A stretch of 64,000 nucleotides of DNA, taken from Bacteroidales bacterium. Lineage in GTDB: Bacteria; Bacteroidota; Bacteroidia; Bacteroidales; Bacteroidaceae. Positions 58,346-64,000 of the stretch are shown piece after piece. The notes under the pieces are model-generated. The model had not been told where the DNA came from and did no database searches. It saw only the letters and a program-made list of their open reading frames with translations. Position 1 is the first letter of the stretch. Each line of letters opens with the position of its first letter. The translations under genes and the position numbers were made by a program. Location of the stretch: positions 186,001 to 250,000 of the forward strand of contig SUXS01000001.1 in the NCBI GenBank assembly GCA_015060865.1, written 5' to 3'.

Positions 58346-59278
58346 ATGGATTTTCGCACTATTGGACATACTGGTATGAGGGTGTCGGCACTGAGTTTCG
58401 GCGCCTCCTCCTTGGGCGGTGTGTTTCACGCTATCGATGAGGGTCGTGCCATTGAGGCGCTGCACACAGCGGTAGAGGGAGGCATGAACTTTATCGATGT
58501 GTCGCCCTACTATGGGCACTACCGTGCCGAGGCAGTGCTGGGCAAGGCGCTGCGCACCGTGCCGCGCGACAGGTATTGGCTCTCTACCAAGGTGGGGCGC
58601 TACGGCAAGGATGGTGTCAACACCTGGGACTACAGTGCCCGACGGGCCACGGAGAGCGTGTATGAGAGTATGGAGCGCCTGAGCGTAGACCATATAGACC
58701 TCATCAACGTGCACGACATCGAGTTTGCCGACCTGCACCAGGTGGCCGAGGAGACGCTGCCTGCACTCGTGGAGCTGCGCGACAAGGGTGTGGTGAGCCA
58801 TGTAGGTATCACCGACCTCCAGCTCGAGAACCTCACCTGGGTCATCGACCACGTGCCCGAGGGTACGGTGGAGACGGTGCTCAACTTCTGCCACTTCTGC
58901 CTGTGCGACGATAAGCTGGCCGACTGGCTCGACTACTTCGAGCAGCGCGGCATAGGTATCATCAACGCCTCGCCCCTGTCGATGGGACTGCTCTCTGAGC
59001 GCGGTGTGCCTGCATGGCATCCGGCACCGCAACCGCTCGTAGAGGCGTGCAGCCGCGCCGCACAGCATTGCAAGGCCAAGGGCTACCCCATAGAAAAGCT
59101 GGCCATACAGTATGCCCTCACCAATGAGCGCATCGCCACCACCCTCTTCAGCAGTGCCAACCCCGACAACGTGGCACGCAACCTGCGCTGGGCCGAAGAG
59201 CCTATCGACTGGCAGCTGGTGCACGAGGTGCAAGACATCATCGGCAAACAGCAACGTGTAAGTTGGAAAAACTCGTAA
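58346..59278 (+). CDS. Aldo/keto reductase, L-fucose/galactose dehydrogenase-like
   Basis: A 310-aa cytosolic NAD(P)-dependent oxidoreductase. FRTIGHTGMRVSALSFGASSLGG, FIDVSPYYG (catalytic Asp and Tyr), LSTKVGRYG (Lys), DLINVHDIEF, VGITDLQLENL and STAN-type FSSANPDNVARNL. Resembles sugar 1-dehydrogenases oxidising L-fucose or galactose to the lactone. Next to a GH29 fucosidase and a (truncated) lactone hydrolase of the amidohydrolase type, it fits a non-phosphorylative fucose route. A weak promoter may lie at 58286-58318. Confidence 0.88.
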   Translation: MDFRTIGHTGMRVSALSFGASSLGGVFHAIDEGRAIEALHTAVEGGMNFIDVSPYYGHYRAEAVLGKALRTVPRDRYWLSTKVGRYGKDGVNTWDYSARRATESVYESMERLSVDHIDLINVHDIEFADLHQVAEETLPALVELRDKGVVSHVGITDLQLENLTWVIDHVPEGTVETVLNFCHFCLCDDKLADWLDYFEQRGIGIINASPLSMGLLSERGVPAWHPAPQPLVEACSRAAQHCKAKGYPIEKLAIQYALTNERIATTLFSSANPDNVARNLRWAEEPIDWQLVHEVQDIIGKQQRVSWKNS

Positions 59279-59298
59279 GCAACACACAAAGAAAAGAT

Positions 59299-59742
59299 AT
59301 GGCAACAATTATCGATGCTCATGCCCACTTGTGGCTCAAGCAAGACACCGTGGTCGACGACCTTCCCATACGCACCCTCGAAGGCGGCCGCTCGCTCTTC
59401 ATGGGCGAGATACGCCAGATGGTGCCGCCCTTCATGGTAGACGGGGTGAACAGCGCCGAGGTGATGCTGTCCAATATGGACTATGCGCAGGTGTCGGCAG
59501 CAGTCATCACACAAGAGTATATCGACGGCATACAGAACGACTACCTCATGGAGGTGGCACGCCGCTACGTGGACAATGGCATAGAACTGCCCGACATCTC
59601 TTTCTGGGGCGGCAACATCCTGCAGACCTCCGATGGCAAGTATCACCTCTACGTGTGCGGATGGCCCGAGAGCTCGCCTCGATACCATTTCGCAAAATTT
59701 ACGCAAAAGTTTACGCAAAAGTTGCACTTGCAACTCCTATGA
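59299..59742 (+). pseudogene. Truncated amidohydrolase (fuconolactonase-like) fused to a glycosidase fragment
   Basis: ATG at 59299, 20 bp after the reductase gene. Residues 1 to about 92 are the start of an amidohydrolase-2 family lactone hydrolase (IDAHAHLW metal motif, VDGVNSAEVMLSNMDYAQ, YLMEVARRY), usually about 280 aa. The frame then switches to an unrelated stretch, ELPDISFWGGNILQ and SDGKYHLYVCGWPE, typical of a beta-propeller glycosidase interior. The last about 17 codons are the left inverted repeat of the mobile unit. A deletion joined two genes and the mobile unit then landed at or near the joint; lactonase activity is unlikely. Confidence 0.8.
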
Positions 59743-59777
59743 TTCTCAGCGCATAGCGTATCAACTTGCGCAAATCT
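59691..59777 (+). repeat. Left 87-bp terminal inverted repeat
   Basis: Begins CGCAAAATTTACGC. Contains a threefold-iterated 12-mer of the type CGCAAAAGTTTA and ends with the palindrome TTGCGCAA followed by ATCT. It overlaps the last two bases of the DUF3987 stop codon. Confidence 0.85.
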
Positions 59778-61380
59778 ATGCTGCAAGTCTGTTTTTTCGG
59801 CTCACACGCTTCACCACCTTGCGATATACCCCTTGGCGGATACGCTCAATGTAGCCTTTGACGCAGAGTGTGCGCAAGTGATAGCTCACGGCGCGGGACT
59901 TGATACCCAGCTCCTCACCCTTCTCATTGGCCACGGCCGTAGTGAAGCACTGAGGCAAATACTGTGCGAAAGCCAAGGCACTGATGTTAACACGTTTGGG
60001 TTCCTCGCACTCCTCGCGGCGCAGGCGGTCGTATATCGTGGAGGTCTGCATCATGCAGTAGAAGATGTACGCGAGGCCCCACTTCAGGTCGGCCTCCGAC
60101 ACGGCGAAGCGCTTCTCCCCGAACATTCCTTCTACACTGCCCAGCTCCTCATAGCGGCGCAGCACGGCAATGATCATCAGCATACGGTAGAGGTTAAGGC
60201 GAGAGCGCAGGATGGGTGCACGCAAGTCCTTGTCGGGCAGGGCCAAGGCCACGAACGATACCAGCTGGCGGTAATACTCGTCGATATACTCCCGCTGCTC
60301 GTCCGAGATAATCAAGCGCGGCAGCTCCTCATCGGCCTTGCCCTCAAACGGACGCAGCTCCTTCCATATATCGGTAAGCACACCGCGGTGATGGCCATAC
60401 ACGTCACGGAAAGCCTCGGCCGTAGCCTCATCCATCTCGCCACGCACCGTGCTCTTGGCTGGAAGGTTATGGTAGAGGAAGCGGGTGGAGAGACCATCCT
60501 CAAGATTGGGGATAAACTCGCGTACCGACGACATGGTGCCCGTAGCGGCCATGGCGAGTCGGGTGTGCTCGATGAGGTAGTCCTCATCGTCAGTCTTGCG
60601 CCCCGTGTGGAGCTGCTCCTCATTCTGTGCGGCCAGCAGGATGTACATGAAGTCACCGAACGAACCCTTGTTGGCGGCACTCATCTCCGCCAGCTCGGGG
60701 ATATGCAGATAGGAGATATTCTCTCCATTGGCATAGAGCAGGCGGTAATAGTTCGCCGCCGTGGTCTTGGCCGGTAGCTTGTGCATACGGCGCAGAGGTG
60801 CTTGGGGCTCGTCCACCTCCTCGGCAATGTCGTTCACATCCACGAGTTGCGATACGTCGCCCTTGGCGGCGAAGTTCAATTGGCTGCTTAAACGCTTGTA
60901 GCGCGTGTGGCGCTTGCGGTGGTCGGCCTGCGCTTGGGCACTCTCCTCGCAGATAATCTTGTTGATGCCATCGACAAGGCTCGCCACATCGCCCACACAT
61001 CCCTTGCCCGAGGCAGAGGGGCCTACACAGATGTTCATCATACCGAGCGAATAGAGTCGCTGGCCGTGGCGCACACGTACATTACTCATGGCCGAGCCTA
61101 AGGTGGGCATCAGGGCCATCAGGAGCATGGTGCGGATGTCGGTATCATCGTAGAGGCTGAGTGTCTCGCTTATCATCTGTGGCAGAGACTTCCACATCGT
61201 ATCGGGCAGGGCGCAGGGCACTACCACACCATCCTCATCGTAGATGGAGTTCATCAGCGTGATGGGTTCTTCCACGAGCCCACGGGTCACTTCACTGAGC
61301 AGGGGAAACTCCTCCTGCTGGGTCTCACGCAGCACGTCGGCGTAAGACTTGGGTTGTTGGTTTACATTAGATTCTTGCAT
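59776..61380 (-). CDS. DUF3987-family ATPase
   Basis: A 534-aa cytosolic protein of the DUF3987 family found on Bacteroidetes accessory elements. MNICVGPSASGKGCV resembles a Walker A loop (about residue 120), YLHIPELAEM and MAATGTMSSVREF follow in the RecA-like core, and a C-terminal winged-helix-like segment is seen (GIKSRAVSYHLRTLCVKGYIERI). Related proteins are often linked to primase/helicase-like genes; activity unproved. Promoter at 61412-61442, divergent from the HU-like gene. Its 3' end abuts the left inverted repeat. Confidence 0.85.
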   Translation of the reverse strand: MQESNVNQQPKSYADVLRETQQEEFPLLSEVTRGLVEEPITLMNSIYDEDGVVVPCALPDTMWKSLPQMISETLSLYDDTDIRTMLLMALMPTLGSAMSNVRVRHGQRLYSLGMMNICVGPSASGKGCVGDVASLVDGINKIICEESAQAQADHRKRHTRYKRLSSQLNFAAKGDVSQLVDVNDIAEEVDEPQAPLRRMHKLPAKTTAANYYRLLYANGENISYLHIPELAEMSAANKGSFGDFMYILLAAQNEEQLHTGRKTDDEDYLIEHTRLAMAATGTMSSVREFIPNLEDGLSTRFLYHNLPAKSTVRGEMDEATAEAFRDVYGHHRGVLTDIWKELRPFEGKADEELPRLIISDEQREYIDEYYRQLVSFVALALPDKDLRAPILRSRLNLYRMLMIIAVLRRYEELGSVEGMFGEKRFAVSEADLKWGLAYIFYCMMQTSTIYDRLRREECEEPKRVNISALAFAQYLPQCFTTAVANEKGEELGIKSRAVSYHLRTLCVKGYIERIRQGVYRKVVKRVSRKNRLAA

Positions 61381-61411
61381 AGCTTTCTATTTTGTTTATG
61401 TTATTTTGACA

Positions 61412-61442
61412 CAAAGTTACAACCTCAAAATCCCAATGTCAA
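61412..61442 (-). promoter_or_regulatory. Promoter of the DUF3987 gene
   Basis: Minus-strand TAACTTTG at 61419-61412 and TTG at 61442-61440, 20 bp apart; leader about 25 nt. Confidence 0.7.
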
Positions 61443-61485
61443 TACCCTGAGAGCCAGTGCACTTGCGAATAAAATGGGAGGTTCG

Positions 61486-61517
61486 TTTGCAAAAATCGGA
61501 ACAATAGATTATCTTTG
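61486..61517 (+). promoter_or_regulatory. Promoter of the HU-like gene
   Basis: TTTG at 61486-61489 and TATCTTTG at 61510-61517, 20 bp apart. The 130-nt leader that follows contains all four iterons. Confidence 0.75.
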
Positions 61518-61544
61518 TTGGGCAAAGAGAAAAATATTTCTACT

Positions 61545-61632
61545 CGCGAATAGAAATGTTTCTCACCGCGAATAGAAAGTATTCTGACCGCGAGTAGAAA
61601 ATATTCTGACCGCGAATAGAAAATTAGTTGAA
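61545..61632 (+). repeat. Four 22-bp iterons with internal dyads
   Basis: Exact 22-bp period at 61545, 61567, 61589 and 61611. Each unit begins CGCGAATAGAAA (third copy CGCGAGTAGAAA); the second and third units contain GAATA/GAGTA ... TATTC dyads. They lie downstream of the HU-like promoter and 24 bp before its ATG. Either a protein-binding array (autoregulation, replication-type iterons) or a structured leader. Confidence 0.85.
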
Positions 61633-61656
61633 ACCATAGAAAAATCCCTATCGCCT

Positions 61657-62304
61657 ATGAAAATCAAGAAATCGAAGCATGTGCATCATGACAGGGGCTA
61701 CACCCCTGTGGTAAACTGCAAACTGACCAGCCGCCGCCTCGTTTGCGGCACGGAAACCGACATACAGGGTGTGGCCGTAGCCGTTGCCCACCCGCAGAAG
61801 GTCGACATCGAACAGATGGCTCACGACATCAGCCACGCCACCACCGCCACGCCCACCGATGTGAAGCTCGTGTGGGATGCGCTGCGCACTGTCACCACAG
61901 ATGCTCTGAGCCACGGCCACCGTGTGCAGCTCGACGGGCTTGGCTCGCTCACCATGGAGCTGAGTAGCCACACCGGCTCTACGCCTCCTACGGGCAAGGA
62001 TGTAAAGATTAGTGGCATCCGCTTCCGTGCCGACAAACACCTGCTCGACCGCCTGGCCGATGTGAAGTTTCAGGTAGAGGGTAAGGTGCGCCAACCTCTG
62101 TCGGCCCCCGAGCTAGCCGATGCACTGTACGAACACTTCGAGACGCACGACGACATCAGCGTCCGCGAGTTTGTCCGCATCAGCCACTACGCCACCAGCA
62201 CCTCGTACCAGAAGCTCAACGACTATGTAGCGCACGGAGAGATGGAGCGTGTGCCTCGCGTCAATGGCTGCTTCCGCCCTACGAAGGGGAACTTCGGGAG
62301 GTAG
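61657..62304 (+). CDS. HU-like DNA-binding protein with C-terminal extension
   Basis: A 215-aa protein. The first about 125 residues resemble the HU/IHF-type domain common in Bacteroidetes (DIEQMAHDISHATTATPTDVK, ALRTVTTDALSHGHRVQLDGLGSLTMEL, SGIRFRADKHLLDRL). The extension (VREFVRISHYATSTSYQKLNDYV) looks like a helix-turn-helix. It could organise the ends of the mobile unit or bind the iterons in its own leader; that is inference. Ends 38 bp before the right inverted repeat. Confidence 0.85.
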   Translation: MKIKKSKHVHHDRGYTPVVNCKLTSRRLVCGTETDIQGVAVAVAHPQKVDIEQMAHDISHATTATPTDVKLVWDALRTVTTDALSHGHRVQLDGLGSLTMELSSHTGSTPPTGKDVKISGIRFRADKHLLDRLADVKFQVEGKVRQPLSAPELADALYEHFETHDDISVREFVRISHYATSTSYQKLNDYVAHGEMERVPRVNGCFRPTKGNFGR

Positions 62305-62342
62305 GAGTTATACCCCATAAAAAAAAAACAGTAGCAAAACAA

Positions 62343-62429
62343 AGATTTGCGCAAGTTGGCACATTACGCACTGATTCACACGATAGTTACAAGTGCAACA
62401 TTTGCGTAAACTTTTGCGTAAATGTTGCG
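62343..62429 (-). repeat. Right 87-bp terminal inverted repeat
   Basis: On the minus strand begins CGCAACATTTACGC and parallels the left repeat base for base, with most differences clustered in the middle third. CATTT follows at 62430. Confidence 0.85.
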
Positions 62430-62477
62430 CATTTCTTCTTAATAAATGAAAGATGTGCAATGTTTACTTTGTTCTTG

Positions 62478-62508
62478 TTGCTTCTTCATTATTTTATTTT
62501 TACCTTTG
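62478..62508 (+). promoter_or_regulatory. Promoter of the T5orf172 gene
   Basis: TTG at 62478-62480 and TACCTTTG at 62501-62508, 20 bp apart; leader about 20 nt. Confidence 0.75.
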
Positions 62509-62533
62509 CGCATATACTTACACGATACGTCCT

Positions 62534-63184
62534 ATGCAGCACAAGGAACCTGGATACGTTTATATCCTCACCAACCCCAGCTTTCGTGAAGATTGGGTAA
62601 AGATTGGCAAGAGCAGCCGCCCTGTAGATGTGCGCTCGAAGGAACTCGACAACACTGCCGTACCCCTGCCCTTCGAAATCTTTGCCACAATGAAGACCGA
62701 GAAATACAATGAGGTAGAGAAACTGGTGCACAAGACCATCGACCGACTCACCGACCTGCGTATTCGCCAAAACCGCGAGTTCTTCAACGTAGCGCCACAG
62801 ATAGCACTCGACATCTTCCGCGACATCGCCACCACCATAGACGATGCCGTAGTCACGCTGTATGAGGACAACAAACCCATCATCGATGAAAGCGACATTC
62901 AAGACAAGACCAAACGAGAGGTGAAGCGAGCCCGTTTCAAATTCTCCATGTGTGGCATCAAGATTGGCGAGCAGGTGACCTTCGTTCCCACTGGCATCAC
63001 CGTTAAGGTTGCCTCTGACGACTCGATAGAGTATGAGGGAAGAATTTATAAACTATCTCCATTCGTTGGCACCTTCATGCCCGAAGAACAACGTAACACC
63101 TCTGGTGCATATCAAGGAGCCAAATACTTCGCCTACCAAGGGAAGATACTGGATAATATCAGAAAGGAGCGAGAAGAGGTGTAA
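62534..63184 (+). CDS. T5orf172 (GIY-YIG-like) domain protein
   Basis: A 216-aa protein. Start 62534 (MQHKEPGYVYIL) is set by the promoter, which excludes an earlier in-frame ATG at 62453. The N-terminal 100 residues show GYVYILTNPSFREDWVKIGK, DVRSKELDN and REFFNV, the GIY-YIG-related T5orf172 pattern seen in phage and accessory genes. The C-terminal part (GIKIGEQVTFVPTGITVKVAS) resembles a small beta-barrel nucleic-acid-binding domain of type often found with restriction/HsdR-like systems. Lies just outside the mobile unit. Nuclease activity is not certain. Confidence 0.8.
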   Translation: MQHKEPGYVYILTNPSFREDWVKIGKSSRPVDVRSKELDNTAVPLPFEIFATMKTEKYNEVEKLVHKTIDRLTDLRIRQNREFFNVAPQIALDIFRDIATTIDDAVVTLYEDNKPIIDESDIQDKTKREVKRARFKFSMCGIKIGEQVTFVPTGITVKVASDDSIEYEGRIYKLSPFVGTFMPEEQRNTSGAYQGAKYFAYQGKILDNIRKEREEV

Positions 63185-63241
63185 TTCTACTATAGAGCAC
63201 TTGAGAAAGCAAGAACAAATAACAAAACAAATAGAGATATC

Positions 63242-64000
63242 ATGAAAAAACTTCTTTACATTTCAGCTATAGCATTTTTGTGCGCATGTGCCCCTCAGTC
63301 ATACTACCAGTTGTATAAAGTTTCCACAAATGGATTGGAACAGAAAAACAACTGTCTTACTTTTGAGAATGAACATTGTATAGTGTCATATAATCTTTGG
63401 GGAGAAAGTGGTGACCTGTCATTCCTGTTATATAACAAGACCGATAAAGACATGTTTGTTATTATGCCCCAATCATTCTTTATCCAAAACGGCATAGCCT
63501 ATGACTATTATACTAATGCAATACATATATCACGTTTGGTGGTGCAATCTGGAAAAGCCACATCATATGCCAACTCCTATGCAAGCATCTTTGGGAATAG
63601 CACCTTAGGTATTGGAAGGGCTGCAACCTATGCAGAAGCTGCAACAGCTGAAAATTCTACCACAACAAAAGAAATGGCAGTTATATGTATTCCGCCTAGA
63701 GCAGCAAAGAGCTTTAATGGATTCCAGCTTATAGCAGATGCATACAAAGACTGTGACGACTATGAATTCAACTACCCTAAAAAGGTCTCAGATTTCATAA
63801 CTTATGAAAAGGATGACTCACCGTGGAAGTTTAGAAACCGTATAGCGTATACGTTTGATGAGACCAATCAAACTTGTGAGTATATTGAGAATGAATTGTG
63901 GGTGTCATATCTGCAAAACTATTATTACTCTGAAATGGAGAAGCGGATAAAGGCTACCACATGCGAAACCAATTATTCCACCACTACAACAATTATTCTA
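63242..64000 (+). CDS. Lipoprotein of unknown function, runs off window
   Basis: Open frame of 253 codons from ATG at 63242 to the window end. MKKLLYISAIAFLCAC gives a signal with lipobox LCAC. Body is beta-rich (CIVSYNLWGESGDLSFLLYNKT, MAVICIPPRAAKSF). I do not recognise the family. AT-rich with codon use unlike the upstream genes. 57 bp after the T5orf172 gene, so possibly cotranscribed. Confidence 0.8.
   Translation, partial: MKKLLYISAIAFLCACAPQSYYQLYKVSTNGLEQKNNCLTFENEHCIVSYNLWGESGDLSFLLYNKTDKDMFVIMPQSFFIQNGIAYDYYTNAIHISRLVVQSGKATSYANSYASIFGNSTLGIGRAATYAEAATAENSTTTKEMAVICIPPRAAKSFNGFQLIADAYKDCDDYEFNYPKKVSDFITYEKDDSPWKFRNRIAYTFDETNQTCEYIENELWVSYLQNYYYSEMEKRIKATTCETNYSTTTTIIL

Larger units (their letters stand above)
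59691..62429. mobile_element. Transposon-like unit: 87-bp inverted repeats, DUF3987 and HU-like genes
   Basis: A 2739-bp unit. The left end (59691-59777) and the reverse complement of the right end (62343-62429) are both 87 bp and align without gaps at about 80 percent identity, with the outer 47 bp having only three mismatches and the inner 16 none. CATTT occurs immediately outside both ends (59686-59690 and 62430-62434), as expected for a 5-bp target duplication. Contents: DUF3987 gene (minus), HU-like gene (plus), iterons between them. No transposase, integrase or resolvase motif was recognised. Confidence 0.8.

Noticed and set aside
61545..61632. Iterons as a small CRISPR array
   Set aside because: Units abut without unique spacers and no cas genes are present.
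59691..62429. Insertion sequence with a conventional transposase
   Set aside because: Neither gene shows DDE, serine or tyrosine recombinase or HUH motifs; they are DUF3987 and HU-like.
62453..62533. Earlier start for the T5orf172 gene
   Set aside because: It lies upstream of the well-matched promoter at 62478-62508, so it would not be transcribed from it.

Overview
The window is chromosomal DNA from a member of the Bacteroidales (Bacteroides/Prevotella type); the genus cannot be settled from sequence alone. Evidence: promoters repeatedly match the Bacteroidetes sigma-ABfr form (TAnnTTTG at -7 and TTG/TTTG at -33, 19-20 bp apart), starts lack Shine-Dalgarno sequences, and SusC/SusD/SusE, GH97 enzymes, lipoproteins with acidic residues after the lipobox Cys, DUF349, DUF4491 and DUF3987 families are present. 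I see no rRNA, no CRISPR array and no canonical insertion sequence.

Layout. 1-6.6 kb (minus strand): folP (runs off the left edge), a secreted M23 peptidase and a double-module DUF5112/DUF5113-type sensor. 7.0-11.4 kb: a large secreted clan GH-D-like glycosidase. 11.5-14 kb (minus): an isopropylmalate/citramalate synthase-family gene and a four-tRNA operon (Gly-Leu-Leu-Gly). 14-18 kb: radA, a cation/proton antiporter and a GH43 lipoprotein. 18-19.5 kb: a cobalamin riboswitch driving a solitary BtuG-like surface beta-propeller. 19.5-32 kb: housekeeping genes (proS, an OmpA-like lipoprotein, DUF4491, ZIP transporter, ftsE-lysC-lysA, DUF349, tRNA-Ser) plus a secreted clan GH-A-like glycosidase. 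32-34.5 kb (minus): a LytS/LytTR two-component pair. 34.7-50.5 kb: a starch-utilisation locus (MFS sugar transporter, SusC, SusD, SusE-like, GH13, a double GH13, and SusB-type GH97). 50.7-59.7 kb: a fucose/galactose-type glycan cluster (AraC regulator, GH29 with three repeat modules, a second GH97 of the retaining type, an aldo/keto reductase, and a truncated lactone hydrolase).

The most notable structure is at 59,691-62,429. It is a 2.74-kb unit bounded by 87-bp imperfect inverted repeats of equal length and flanked on both sides by the 5-bp direct repeat CATTT. It carries only a DUF3987 ATPase gene and a divergent HU-like gene, with four 22-bp iterons between them and no recognisable transposase. 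It lies at the end of a broken, chimeric hydrolase gene. A T5orf172 (GIY-YIG-like) gene and a partial lipoprotein gene follow.

A second recurring feature is a family of heptamer-phased repeats. These fill spacers between genes (22,353; 28,508; 32,866; 42,606; 45,059; 48,204), sit in the variable arm of the B12 riboswitch (18,185), and occur in frame inside the M23 peptidase gene (2,216). A duplicated AraC control region, with a frameshifted AraC 5' fragment at 55,969-56,113, links the GH29 and second GH97 genes through a shared candidate operator.
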